A DNA stretch of 64,000 nt from JACMMS01 sp043758775 (GTDB lineage Bacteria > Pseudomonadota > Gammaproteobacteria > Burkholderiales > Methylophilaceae): contig JAYVMU010000009.1 in the NCBI GenBank assembly GCA_043758775.1, positions 1-64,000 of the forward strand, in the 5' to 3' direction. Below the pieces are notes generated by a model. That model made no database searches and had not been told where the DNA came from. It saw only the letters and a list, made by a program, of their open reading frames with translations. Below, in pieces: positions 43,091 through 52,543 of this stretch. The position numbers were made by a program, and so were the translations under genes. Each line of letters starts with the position of its first letter. Position 1 is the first letter of the stretch.

Positions 43091-44335
43091 TTAATCGAGT
43101 ATTTTTTCGAGCGCAAATAAATCGCTAATCTGTTCACGTTGGCGAATTAAATATGCTTTATCACCATCTACCATGACTTCGGCAGCGCGCGGACGCGTGT
43201 TGTAGTTGCTTGCCATACTCATGCCATAAGCGCCTGCAGACATAATGGCTAGTAGGTCACCTTGCTCTAGGCTTAATTGCCGGTCGTGACCTAAAAAGTC
43301 GCCACTTTCACATACTGGCCCAACGATTTCATAGACTTTTGTATCGTTGTTATTAGTGCTCACTGGTAAAATGTCGTGATAGGCATCATATAAAGCTGGG
43401 CGCATTAAGTCGTTCATCGCCGCATCAACAATGGCAAAATTTTTGGATTCGGTGTGTTTGAGGTATTCCACTTTGGTGAGTAAAACTCCTGCATTGCCTA
43501 CTAAGGCGCGCCCTGGTTCAAACACTAATTTCACATTACGTTGGCCGATTTTCGCCAAAATTGCTTCAGCATAAGTACTGAAAGCAGGTGGTGTTTCATC
43601 GGCATAGCAAATGCCAATACCGCCGCCCACATCAATATGCTCAATAGGTATGCCAGCCGCTTCTAGTTCGTCCACTAAACCTAATACCCGATCCAATGCG
43701 TCGATAAATGGCGTCACTTCGGTAATTTGTGAGCCAATATGGCAATCAATGCCATGTACGGCAATATTTAGCATAGCCGCTGCTTGCTGATATAAAGCAA
43801 AAGCCTCTTCAAATGCGACACCAAATTTATTGTTTTTAAGACCAGTTGAAATGTAAGGGTGTGTCTTTGCATCCACGTTCGGATTGACGCGCAATGATAC
43901 AGGCGCGATTTTTTCCATACTAGCTGCTACTTCATTGAGTCTAGTCAGTTCACTGGCTGACTCTACATTAAAGCAAAAAATATTAGCGTTTAGGGCAGTG
44001 CGCATTTCATTTGCAGTTTTACCGACACCAGAAAATACGATTTTGGCCGGTGAGCCACCAGCCGCCAAGACTCGTGCTAATTCACCACCTGAAACGATGT
44101 CAAAACCCGCACCCAATTGAGCAAATAAATTCAGAATTGCGAGGTTGGGATTAGATTTAACTGCAAAACAAATCAGGTGATCGGTATTCTTTAAACCAGC
44201 TTGAAATTGCTCAAATGCGGCTACTAGCGCAGTTTTAGAGTATATATAACAGGGTGTGCCAAATTCAACTGCGATGGCGTTAAGTGGCAGTTTTTCGACG
44301 TGTAAAACGCCATTGCGATAATTGAATGAATTCAC
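43091..44335 (-). CDS. lysA: Diaminopimelate decarboxylase
   Basis: PLP enzyme making lysine from meso-DAP. It is 414 residues of the alanine-racemase-type fold. The PLP lysine is Lys60 (ICFAVKSNPNLAIL). HIDVGGGIGICY and EPGRALVGNAG bind PLP phosphate, and the active-site cysteine motif VCESGDFLG follows. It lies 42 bases after lptM. It is not next to dapF (2608) in this genome. Confidence 0.95.
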   Translation of the reverse strand: MNSFNYRNGVLHVEKLPLNAIAVEFGTPCYIYSKTALVAAFEQFQAGLKNTDHLICFAVKSNPNLAILNLFAQLGAGFDIVSGGELARVLAAGGSPAKIVFSGVGKTANEMRTALNANIFCFNVESASELTRLNEVAASMEKIAPVSLRVNPNVDAKTHPYISTGLKNNKFGVAFEEAFALYQQAAAMLNIAVHGIDCHIGSQITEVTPFIDALDRVLGLVDELEAAGIPIEHIDVGGGIGICYADETPPAFSTYAEAILAKIGQRNVKLVFEPGRALVGNAGVLLTKVEYLKHTESKNFAIVDAAMNDLMRPALYDAYHDILPVSTNNNDTKVYEIVGPVCESGDFLGHDRQLSLEQGDLLAIMSAGAYGMSMASNYNTRPRAAEVMVDGDKAYLIRQREQISDLFALEKILD

Positions 44336-44377
44336 GTGAAATGCTTTAAGATAAAGTTAATGAGTATTTTTTTAAGG

Positions 44378-44509
44378 CTATTTAGAATCTTGTGGATAGC
44401 GCTGCTCAGGAATATATAACGCGCCTTTGGTGCCACAGCCTGTTAAACCAAAGCCAGCTACCAAGGTAATTAGAATGCTTACTGCAGTGAAACGTCGCAC
44501 TAGACGCAT
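44378..44509 (-). CDS. lptM: LptM (YifL-like) small lipoprotein
   Basis: A 43-codon gene found by reading the gap upstream of lysA. The product has a basic N-terminus (MRLVRRFTAV), a hydrophobic core and a lipobox LTGC with the lipidated Cys at position 25, then GTKGALYIPEQRYPQDSK. The motif CGxKGxLYxP after the lipobox is the hallmark of LptM/YifL, which helps LptD mature in the outer membrane. Position just before lysA is also typical. Too short for many gene callers. Confidence 0.88.
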   Translation of the reverse strand: MRLVRRFTAVSILITLVAGFGLTGCGTKGALYIPEQRYPQDSK

Positions 44510-44710
44510 AATAAACTCACTTGTATCTTACTTAAGTTAATTAACCATTATTTTAGCATTAAAGAAGTAAATTTAGCGCTAGCAACGTAGTTTGCTAGTT
44601 TTGCATGGAACCTGTCACCGTTTATCACACGGAATTGTCCGAGTATCGGTTTAAACTAGACAGCAAGTATGTACTATTGGCATGATTCAATTAATTAAAA
44701 AGGACCTGTT

Positions 44711-45187
44711 ATGAATACTTTTTCTAACAATCAGCTTAAAAAACTATCAGCTTTAAAAAAGTTTAAACAAGGATTTACTCTTATTGAAGTCATGATAGTG
44801 GTCGCGATTATTGGTATTTTGGCGGCTATTGCATTGCCTTCATATCAGGATTATGTAGTGCGGTCTAACTTTGTTACAGCTACTAGTACATTATCTGCAA
44901 CACGGGCTAATATGGAGCAATTCTTTCAAGATAACCGAACTTACGTAGATGTTGGCGCATTCACTTCTGCTTGTACCAATATCGCAAATAACAATACAAC
45001 AAAATGGGCTTTTACTTGTGCAAATGTTGCGGCTACTACCTATACAGTAACAGCAACAGGTGCTGGAGTTGTGGCTGGTTTTGTTTTTACGATTGATCAA
45101 AATAATGTACAAGCGACCACTGGTGCTAAGGCTGGCTGGACTGCCAATGCTAACTGTTGGGTTTCTAAACGAAATGGTACATGTTAA
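44711..45187 (+). CDS. pilE: Type IV pilin, PilE-like
   Basis: A 158-residue prepilin with an unusually long 21-residue leader ending in KQG, then FTLIEVMIVV with the methylated Phe22 and Glu26 (E5). The body pattern (SYQDYVVRS ... MEQFFQDNRTY ... NANCWVSKRNGTC) matches PilE-like minor pilins with a C-terminal Cys loop. AAAGGA lies before the ATG. It is first in the pilus operon and overlaps fimT by seven bases. A major pilin role cannot be ruled out. Confidence 0.9.
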   Translation: MNTFSNNQLKKLSALKKFKQGFTLIEVMIVVAIIGILAAIALPSYQDYVVRSNFVTATSTLSATRANMEQFFQDNRTYVDVGAFTSACTNIANNNTTKWAFTCANVAATTYTVTATGAGVVAGFVFTIDQNNVQATTGAKAGWTANANCWVSKRNGTC

Positions 45188-45795
45188 AAGATAGTAAAAA
45201 TCTGCTGAAACTTAATCAGCCTCACGTGCTTAGCCATTGTGTTAAAGGCTTCACGTTGATTGAGTTAATGGTGGTGGTTTCAATTATCGGTATATTAGCG
45301 GCTGTTGCTGGGCCATCATTTATACAATGGATAGCAGATGCTAAAACTCGGACAGTGGCAGAAGCAATGCAAAATGGTATTCGTAGTGCACAAGTTGAGG
45401 CATTGCGTAATGGTGCTCCAGTACAGTTTTTTTTAACTAATGACGCACCGCCAGTTTTAAATTCTGCAACTTCTGTTAATGGCATAAATTGGGGTGTGAG
45501 AACGATGTCAACGACGACGGCAAATGCACCAGTGGCTTTTATACAAGGTACAGTGTTAGGGGGTGCTAGCACCAATGTTGCAATTACTGCAACATCTGCA
45601 GCAATTACATTTAATTCGATAGGCCGTTTAGTGACTTATGCGCCAGGCAGGTTTGCCCAAGCTGGCTCAGCGACTTATGTTTTAAACAACATTAGGCCTG
45701 GTAGTAGGCAACTGAATGTGGTGGTAACACCTGCCGGTAGCGTAAGAATGTGTGATCCTTCTAAAGCAAGAGCCACTAGCCCAGATGGATGTTAG
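45181..45795 (+). CDS. fimT: Minor pseudopilin FimT/GspH family
   Basis: A 204-residue prepilin. It has a 23-residue leader (ending CVKG), then FTLIELMVVVSIIGILAAV with Glu28 as E5. The body has the GspH/FimT domain features NGIRSAQVEALRNGAPVQ and FNSIGRLV. FimT-type proteins are tip-associated and, in some bacteria, bind DNA for uptake. The only in-frame ATG before the leader overlaps the pilE stop. Confidence 0.88.
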   Translation: MLKDSKNLLKLNQPHVLSHCVKGFTLIELMVVVSIIGILAAVAGPSFIQWIADAKTRTVAEAMQNGIRSAQVEALRNGAPVQFFLTNDAPPVLNSATSVNGINWGVRTMSTTTANAPVAFIQGTVLGGASTNVAITATSAAITFNSIGRLVTYAPGRFAQAGSATYVLNNIRPGSRQLNVVVTPAGSVRMCDPSKARATSPDGC

Positions 45796-45815
45796 TCATT
45801 AAGCAGGGATTTAAT

Positions 45816-46211
45816 ATGAAGCATTTTGAAAAAAATAAACAAGCAGGAGTAATGCTAATAGAGGCACTAGTAGCCATGTTAATACTGTCTTTTGGCATAT
45901 TAGGCTTAGTTAGTTTACAAGCACTCGCTACAAAAAATTCAATAGGCGCAGAAGATCGAACTACTGCCGCTAGTTTGGCTAATGAGATAATTACACAAAT
46001 GTGGCTAACGGGTACCGCTACGCCCTTGGCCGGAGATATGGCTAATTGGAATACCACTATCGCTAATAGTGGTTTGATGGGTGCAGTAGGTACTGTAGTA
46101 AATAGTGGTGGCGTTAGTACGGTCACAGTCAGTTGGGTATCGCCATCTAATACTTTTAATGCCTCAGCGGGTACAGTGCCACATCAATATGTCACTCAAT
46201 TTGCTAAATAA
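45816..46211 (+). CDS. pilV: Minor pilin PilV
   Basis: A protein of about 131 residues with an 11-residue leader (MKHFEKNKQAG), then VMLIEALVAMLILSFGILGL; Glu16 is E5. It has the PilV pattern (SLQALATKNSIGAEDRTTAASLANEI). The ATG at 45816 is supported by an AGGGA site; an upstream in-frame start at 45789 is poorer. Part of the pilV-W-X-Y1 tip complex. Confidence 0.9.
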   Translation: MKHFEKNKQAGVMLIEALVAMLILSFGILGLVSLQALATKNSIGAEDRTTAASLANEIITQMWLTGTATPLAGDMANWNTTIANSGLMGAVGTVVNSGGVSTVTVSWVSPSNTFNASAGTVPHQYVTQFAK

Positions 46212-46237
46212 ATTCAACATTGCTAACTAGACCTAAA

Positions 46238-47425
46238 ATGAAACAATTACCTAATAAATTACGCACTTCATTTGCTAGATGGCAACGAGGATTTAGCTTA
46301 GTAGAGTTGATGGTCGCATTGGTCATTGGCTTAATCGTATCCCTCGCAATATATGGCATTCTAAATGTTAACGAAGGGCATAGGCGTACTACAACCTCAG
46401 TTAATGATATTGACCAATCTGGTGCATATGCCATGTATCAGTTAGATAAAGCAATACGAAGTGCAGGTTCTGGTTTTAATGCAATTGAAGGTAATGCTGG
46501 TAGTGGTACTGGGAATGGTTATGGCTGCCCATTAAATGTGGCGTTAAGTGGCGCAACATTATTGCCTGCAGTAACGGCTTTTCCTGCACCTTTTGCTATT
46601 GTACCACAAGCATTGGTATTAGCCCCTACAGTTATTTTTTCTGGTGCAGCAGGTATTGGTGGCGATGTGCTAATGGCGATGACTGGCTCTGGTGGTTTAG
46701 GTGAGGCTGCTACAGCGCTTACCGGGCCACCTGCGGCGAGTAATCTACCTTTGGTTGGTGTCGCAGGCTTTAAAGCCAATGATTTAGTATTAGTGAGAAG
46801 TTCTGCACCTGGCTCGGCGTGCTATGTTGAACAAGTTACTAGCACTTTTTCACCTACATCAGGCACCACAAATTTGCCATTGGCTAATACTTACTCTGTA
46901 ACACCAGCAACTTCGGTAGCAAGCGCATTTAGCTTGGGCCAAGTCCCAGCATTTAACTTGTATGGTGTTGGCGCAAACAATACTTTGTTCCGTTATGATT
47001 TGTTAAATCCAGCTCTTGTGTCAGCTACCGCAGCGGGGGCAAACCCAACTGTGTTTGTTGATAATGTGTATGCGATGCGTGCTATTTATGGCGTTGCCCT
47101 TAGCCCAAATACCATTAGCTGGGTATTACCAACAGGTCCTACTTATTCCGCCGCGAGTCTATTAGCAGGTACACCCGCTGCTAATACCACTTTAAAAAGT
47201 ATTAAGGCGATTAAAATTGCCTTAATTATGCAGTCTACATTAATAGAAAAAGTGCCTGCTGGTCAGCCTGGTATCCCTTCACAAGGTGTTAGCAGTACGG
47301 GTGTTGTTACTTTATTTACTGATACGCCTCCTGCTACACAAGTTATAGTCAATGTGGCGCCGCTCAATGTGCGTTACCGTGTTTATCAAGCGACTATACC
47401 CATTCGTAACGCTTTATCGCTTTAA
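46238..47425 (+). CDS. pilW: Minor pilin PilW
   Basis: A protein of about 395 residues with an 18-residue leader (ending WQRG) and FSLVELMVALVIGLIVSLAIYG; Glu23 is E5. The long body with VNDIDQSGAYAMYQLDKAIRSAG and a C-terminal LNVRYRVYQATIPIRN is the PilW pattern. I prefer the ATG at 46238 over the in-frame TTG at 46220; neither has a strong ribosome site, which suggests translational coupling to pilV. Confidence 0.9.
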   Translation: MKQLPNKLRTSFARWQRGFSLVELMVALVIGLIVSLAIYGILNVNEGHRRTTTSVNDIDQSGAYAMYQLDKAIRSAGSGFNAIEGNAGSGTGNGYGCPLNVALSGATLLPAVTAFPAPFAIVPQALVLAPTVIFSGAAGIGGDVLMAMTGSGGLGEAATALTGPPAASNLPLVGVAGFKANDLVLVRSSAPGSACYVEQVTSTFSPTSGTTNLPLANTYSVTPATSVASAFSLGQVPAFNLYGVGANNTLFRYDLLNPALVSATAAGANPTVFVDNVYAMRAIYGVALSPNTISWVLPTGPTYSAASLLAGTPAANTTLKSIKAIKIALIMQSTLIEKVPAGQPGIPSQGVSSTGVVTLFTDTPPATQVIVNVAPLNVRYRVYQATIPIRNALSL

Positions 47426-47434
47426 GATGACTAA

Positions 47435-48052
47435 ATGATTGGCAAAATAGCAATGAATAACCACGCACATCAATTTAAAATTGTTAGAAGCAGCATAAGC
47501 ACAAGACATGCACAGTCTGGGGTCATTATGCTAGTTGCGCTAATTTCACTTGTTATCATGTTGCTGGCAAGTATCGCGCTGATTCGCTCTACTGATGCCA
47601 ATTTGATGGCAGCGGGTAATTTGAGTTTCAGACGAGATGTGGTCAATCAAGCTGAACGTGCAATACCTCAAATTGTGACTATATTTACAACTGGTGCACT
47701 AAGCACTGATGCTGCTCGTATCGCTGATTCACCCGCTAATAATTATTCTGCTACCATTCTAGCTGGTAATACTCTTGGTATTCCTACTGGTTTGTCGACA
47801 ATGGGTACTAATTTGATTACTAATGTTGCATCAGGTATACAAATACAATATTTAATAGATCGTATGTGTTTAAGTAATGGCCCTGTAACACCTGTTAACT
47901 GTTCTTTAAGCAAGCCGATTTCAAATCAAACGGGTAGTAAAGGTGGGGGGGCTGGTGTTCAAGGTGGCGACCCACCAATTTATAGAATTAGCATTCATGC
48001 AACTGGTCCACGTAATACTGAAACGTACATACAAACTACTTTTAGCTTTTAA
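47435..48052 (+). CDS. pilX: Minor pilin PilX
   Basis: A 205-residue protein with a leader ending SG and the core VIMLVALISLVIMLLASIALIRS. Glu5 is absent, as is usual for PilX. It also has SFRRDVVNQAERAI and a C-terminal TGPRNTETYIQTTFSF. A run of seven G (47945-47951) lies in a Gly-rich loop, GSKGGGAGVQGG. The start could be the ATG at 47435 or 47453. It lies ten bases after pilW. Confidence 0.88.
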   Translation: MIGKIAMNNHAHQFKIVRSSISTRHAQSGVIMLVALISLVIMLLASIALIRSTDANLMAAGNLSFRRDVVNQAERAIPQIVTIFTTGALSTDAARIADSPANNYSATILAGNTLGIPTGLSTMGTNLITNVASGIQIQYLIDRMCLSNGPVTPVNCSLSKPISNQTGSKGGGAGVQGGDPPIYRISIHATGPRNTETYIQTTFSF

Positions 48053-48083
48053 TTAGTCAGCCATTAATTTTAGGGTGAATAAA

Positions 48084-51000
48084 ATGAACTTATATAAAAA
48101 CTCCATCAGATTGCATCGCGCGATTTATTTGATAATGACACTACTGTTAAGCTCACCGGTAGTTGAGGCAGCAACAATGCTGGCGGACCAGCCTTTATTT
48201 TCTGGTTCAGCTGTGACAGGCAATGTAGCACTTGATTTGTCGGTAGAATTTCCAACTGCACTAGGCTCTGCCTATACAAGTGCCTATGCGCCAGCCACCA
48301 ACTATATTGGCTATTTTGATCCCAATAAGTGTTATCTATATGATAGTACTAACGCAAGTGTAAGTAGACACTACTTCTACCCCACTGGTGCAGCCACAGC
48401 CCATGTATGCTCTGGAATGTGGAGCGGTAACTTTCTTAACTGGGCACTTACTCAAACCATTGACCCATTCAGGTATGTCTTAACAGGAGGCTACCGCAGT
48501 ATTGATGAGGTGGGTTTAACGACACTTGAAAAAGCATGGGCATCGGGGCAGGGTGGCACAGTAGCAACGCCAAATATTACAGGGGCAGCTACTGTAGCGG
48601 GCGCTACACCATTTAACTTTACTACCTTTACTATCAGAATTAATGGCTTGGGTAATCAGTTTTATTTTACTAGTACTGGTAGCCTATCTGGAACACCTGT
48701 TGCAGAAAATCCAGCAAAACCTTTAGCCAGTAAGGTTTATTCGATGTATGCACGGGTAAAGGTATGCGATTCAGCATTTTTAGAGAGTAATTGCACGGCG
48801 TATGGTACAAACTATAAGCCAACTGGGTTAATACAAACAAATGCTTTAAAATTAAATTTTGCTGCATTCGGCTATCTTAATGATGGTAATTTATTGCGGG
48901 ATGGTGGTGTATTAAGGGCGCAAATGGCCCAGTTAGGCCCTATGATGTCTGTGCCTAATGCACCTGATGTCGTGAATCCTAATCCAGAATGGGATGCAAA
49001 TACAGGTGTATTTATTACCAATCCTGACCCTGCAGCTGCAACTGCTAGTGGCGTTAGCAATAGTGGTGTGATTAACTATTTAAATAAATTTGGCTTAACA
49101 GCGCCTGGCTATAAACAGTTTGACCCGGTGAGTGAGCTTTATTACACATCCATTCGCTATTTTAAAAATCAAGGTAATGTAGCCTCTTATACATCAGGCG
49201 CTAACACTGCAATGGTGGATGGTTTTCCAGTGATTACAGCTTGGAATGACCCAATTAAATATAGTTGTCAGGCTAACTTTATTATTGGTATTGGTGATAC
49301 TAATACTCACGCAGATGCTAACTTACCTGGCTCTACGATTAATTCAACTGCCAAAGAGCCCGCAGTGCCGCCAGAGGTTACTGCAGATTTTGCCGATTTA
49401 AGAACCACAGGCAACCCTAATGGTAAAGGAGTTGATGTAAGACTTGCTACTAATATGGTTGGTCAACTAGAAGGAATCAACAGTTTGGGGCTAGGAAATT
49501 TAGGTGAATTTTATATACCTTGGTGTTGTGGTAATAATAGTACATTTTTTATGGCTGGCCTAGCTTACGATTCACATACGGTAGATATGCGCCCTGACCT
49601 TGCAGGCAATCAAACAGTGACTACATATTGGTTAGACGTACTCGAATCTGGAGATAGAAAAGATTACAGCGTAGTAGGTATGCGTAATCAATTTTGGCTT
49701 ACAGCTAAATATGGTGGATTTACTAATATTCCCGCAAATTATAATGCTTATACAGCGACAACTGGCCCAGCCGTTGCAAATTGGGATGCTAACGGCGATG
49801 GGGACCCAGATAATTACTTTAGGGCGAATAACCCAGCTTTAATGATTACAGGTTTAACTAATGCTTTTAAATCCATTATTAATTCAATATCACGCTCTTC
49901 TAACGCATTTGCATTAACGTCACCTGCCGTAACAAACGGTACGATGAGCTACGCGACCAGCTATACTAGTGCGGGCTGGATTGGTGATGTCATTGCAAGT
50001 ACATCGACAGTATCTGGCGCAGTAGTCACTACCACTCCAGCGTGGAACGCGGCCACTAAGTTAGAAACGCAAACAGCAGGTGCAGGCTGGGATACTGGGC
50101 GGTTTATTGCCACAGCTAAATGTGTCGCAGGCTCAGCGGGTCAACAAACATGCACAGCTATACCATTTAGGTTAGCTAATCTATCTACCGCACAATCTAC
50201 GGCTTTGGGTACGACAAATACACAAAGTACACTGAATTTTTTACGTGGCGATCGTAGTAATGAGGGCTCTTCTGGGTCTGCCTTATATCGAACAAGAATT
50301 AAAATTTTAGGGGATATTGCAAACTCAAAAGTTGTTCCAGTTGGTCCACCTAGCGAAGCTTATACGGATACGTTTAATCCTGGGTATACTGCTTTTGCTA
50401 GTACTTATGCCAGTCGGGCGACGGTTGCTTATGTGGGTGCAAATGATGGCATGCTACACGCATTTAATGGTGCTGCGACAGGTGGAAATGAGCTGTTTGC
50501 CTATGTGCCTAATGCACTATATCAGGGGCCAAACAATACGCCCGCAGTAGATGGCCTATTGCAACTATCTAACTCTAACTATCTGCATCACTACTATGTT
50601 GATGCTACACCCATAATAAGAGATGTTAATTTTGGCGCTAGTTCAAGCGATTGGCACAGCTTATTAATAAGTGGTTTGGGTAAGGGAGGTAAATCTTATT
50701 TTGCTATTGATGTGACTAATCCAGCGACTATGACCACTGAGGCTTTAGTGGCTGCACAAGTGAAATGGGAATTTACTCACCAAGATATGGGTTTTACTTA
50801 CGACACACCGCTTATCGTAAAAACAGCGAAAGATGGCTGGGTAGCCGTTTTAACCTCTGGCTATAATAATACGGACGGCAAAGGTTACTTTTTTATTGTT
50901 AAACTAAGTGACGGTTCTTTAATACAAGAAATTCCTGTTAATGATTTAACTCAATCCGCAGGTACAGATGCAGGTTTGGCACACGTTGGTCCTTTTATTT

Positions 51001-51800
51001 CGAATAAAAACTCTGGTATAGCAGATGCGGCTTATGCCGGTGATTTATTAGGCAATGTCTGGCGCTTAGATTTAACAGCCACTACAGGGACATATGCAGC
51101 GCCAATTAAAATAGCTCAGCTTACCGCAGCTGATGGCACTGCGCAGCCTGTGACAGTTGCTCCAATTGTTGAGGTTGATGTGAATACATCTAAACGCTAT
51201 GTATTTGTCGGCACAGGTAAGCTGCTTGCGAATCCAGATGTCGGTAATACACAACTACAAGATTTCTATGCAATTAATGATGGCACCAGTGCTGCATTTA
51301 GTAATATAGGTACCTTGCCATCAGGGGTCAGTTACCCTATTCAGCGTAGTAACTTAACTAATAATACAAACACGCTTTTAACTGGCATTGGTAGTGCCCC
51401 AGCACAACCTATGGGGTATTATATTGATCTTGGTGCTGGTCCAACCGGCGTGCCCTATCGTGTTAATGTTGATATGAATTCTGCTGTTGGTTTAATTGGT
51501 TTTGCGGCCAATTTAACAGCTGGGGATGCGTGCAATCCTTCTGGAAGTAACCAAACTTATGTTTTACAAGTTGGCACAGGAAAGTCTGCGATCGTTGTGG
51601 GTGGGGCGGTAGTTGCAAATTTAAATGGAGTTGGCTCGGCTACATCAATAGTGTTTTATCAAACTAATGATGGCACAAGCAAGAGTGTCCAATTTACTAC
51701 TACTAATGACGCGGGGCAGGCAGCTACTGGAACTGGTATTGACACTAGTTATTTGAAGAATAAACAACTCAACTGGCGTGAATTGCCAACTTTAAATTAG
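48084..51800 (+). CDS. pilY1: Type IV pilus tip adhesin PilY1/PilC
   Basis: A 1238-residue exported protein. It has a signal peptide (MNLYKNSIRLHRAIYLIM... ending VEA), a variable N-terminal region starting LALDLSVEFPTAL-like as in Betaproteobacterial PilC/PilY1, and a C-terminal beta-propeller (about 680-1235) with LLISGLGKGGKSYFAIDVTNP and WRLDLTA. Two Ca-type loops are visible: DANGDGDPDNY near 570 and NNTDGKGY near 930. No DxSxS MIDAS is seen. The ATG at 48084 is chosen over a GTG at 48075 because AGGGTG fits it. Roles: adhesion, pilus retraction control, mechanosensing. Confidence 0.93.
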   Translation: MNLYKNSIRLHRAIYLIMTLLLSSPVVEAATMLADQPLFSGSAVTGNVALDLSVEFPTALGSAYTSAYAPATNYIGYFDPNKCYLYDSTNASVSRHYFYPTGAATAHVCSGMWSGNFLNWALTQTIDPFRYVLTGGYRSIDEVGLTTLEKAWASGQGGTVATPNITGAATVAGATPFNFTTFTIRINGLGNQFYFTSTGSLSGTPVAENPAKPLASKVYSMYARVKVCDSAFLESNCTAYGTNYKPTGLIQTNALKLNFAAFGYLNDGNLLRDGGVLRAQMAQLGPMMSVPNAPDVVNPNPEWDANTGVFITNPDPAAATASGVSNSGVINYLNKFGLTAPGYKQFDPVSELYYTSIRYFKNQGNVASYTSGANTAMVDGFPVITAWNDPIKYSCQANFIIGIGDTNTHADANLPGSTINSTAKEPAVPPEVTADFADLRTTGNPNGKGVDVRLATNMVGQLEGINSLGLGNLGEFYIPWCCGNNSTFFMAGLAYDSHTVDMRPDLAGNQTVTTYWLDVLESGDRKDYSVVGMRNQFWLTAKYGGFTNIPANYNAYTATTGPAVANWDANGDGDPDNYFRANNPALMITGLTNAFKSIINSISRSSNAFALTSPAVTNGTMSYATSYTSAGWIGDVIASTSTVSGAVVTTTPAWNAATKLETQTAGAGWDTGRFIATAKCVAGSAGQQTCTAIPFRLANLSTAQSTALGTTNTQSTLNFLRGDRSNEGSSGSALYRTRIKILGDIANSKVVPVGPPSEAYTDTFNPGYTAFASTYASRATVAYVGANDGMLHAFNGAATGGNELFAYVPNALYQGPNNTPAVDGLLQLSNSNYLHHYYVDATPIIRDVNFGASSSDWHSLLISGLGKGGKSYFAIDVTNPATMTTEALVAAQVKWEFTHQDMGFTYDTPLIVKTAKDGWVAVLTSGYNNTDGKGYFFIVKLSDGSLIQEIPVNDLTQSAGTDAGLAHVGPFISNKNSGIADAAYAGDLLGNVWRLDLTATTGTYAAPIKIAQLTAADGTAQPVTVAPIVEVDVNTSKRYVFVGTGKLLANPDVGNTQLQDFYAINDGTSAAFSNIGTLPSGVSYPIQRSNLTNNTNTLLTGIGSAPAQPMGYYIDLGAGPTGVPYRVNVDMNSAVGLIGFAANLTAGDACNPSGSNQTYVLQVGTGKSAIVVGGAVVANLNGVGSATSIVFYQTNDGTSKSVQFTTTNDAGQAATGTGIDTSYLKNKQLNWRELPTLN

Positions 51801-51807
51801 TTGTTAA

Positions 51808-51832
51808 TAGTGGGCTAGCGATTAGCCCACTA
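51808..51832. terminator. Hairpin after pilY1
   Basis: A nine-base perfect stem TAGTGGGCT/AGCCCACTA with a seven-base loop directly follows the pilY1 stop. It has no strong T-run (TACTTTG), so it may attenuate rather than stop transcription into the next gene, which begins seven bases later. Confidence 0.5.
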
Positions 51833-51838
51833 TACTTT

Positions 51839-52543
51839 GTGAATATTGCGATGCGCTTATTAGTTGCTGTTGTATTTTCTGCTTTAATTCACATGGGTAT
51901 TATGTGGTCGCTGCTGCAGCTTGAAGACCAGCATCAGCCAAAGCCGCAGATACAATCTCAAGCACTGAACGTTTTTATATTGCCAACAAAGCCTGTTCAG
52001 CGAAAGCCACAAAATCTAGTGGATAAAAATCTCTTGCTATCAGGCATGATATTGAACGAAGAAATAACGCCAGTTAACGTTAAAAAAAATCAACAGGTGT
52101 TAGAAAATATTCCACTGAATCAACAATATAATGTTCAAACCCCTGTGGCTGATGATAGCACTGCACATTTTTATGCTACAAGTGATTTAGAAAGAAAAGC
52201 TCTGCCGATAAGTAATATAGATACTGAGATGTTAGGTGATGTAGTTATTACAGGTATACCACTTCGACTTAGAATTTATATAGATGCTAATGGTAGAGTA
52301 AAGAAAATTGAAGAACTCGCAATATTAGAGCAGGATCGCGAGCTTGCCAATAAATTAGAGAGTTTGTTGATGGAAACTGCATTTTTAGCCGCAAAAAAAG
52401 ATGGCTTAGATGTCAACTCCTATCAAGATATAGAGTTTAATTTTCTTCAAGGTTTAGATAAATTGCCGTTAGCTAATAAACCAGCAAATATCACAACTCC
52501 AACAAGTGGTGCTGAAAATAGCCATGATGCATTAAGTCGGTAG
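51839..52543 (+). CDS. TonB-like inner-membrane protein at the end of the pilus operon
   Basis: A 234-residue protein with an N-terminal signal-anchor (LLVAVVFSALIHMGIMWSLL), a Pro/Lys/Gln-rich linker (HQPKPQIQSQ ... PTKPVQRKPQ) and a C-terminal domain (about 125-210) with PLRLRIYIDANGRVKKIEEL that resembles the TonB C-terminal fold. The start is GTG at 51839 or ATG at 51851, neither with a good ribosome site. The final 12 bases overlap the convergent Gx gene. No exbB/exbD nearby; role unknown. Confidence 0.72.
   Translation: MNIAMRLLVAVVFSALIHMGIMWSLLQLEDQHQPKPQIQSQALNVFILPTKPVQRKPQNLVDKNLLLSGMILNEEITPVNVKKNQQVLENIPLNQQYNVQTPVADDSTAHFYATSDLERKALPISNIDTEMLGDVVITGIPLRLRIYIDANGRVKKIEELAILEQDRELANKLESLLMETAFLAAKKDGLDVNSYQDIEFNFLQGLDKLPLANKPANITTPTSGAENSHDALSR

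Noticed and set aside
44677..44692. TTGGCATGATTCAATT upstream of the pilus operon as a sigma-54 promoter
   Set aside because: The -24 part is close to TGGCAC, but the -12 GC of TTGC is missing, so the match is too weak to call.
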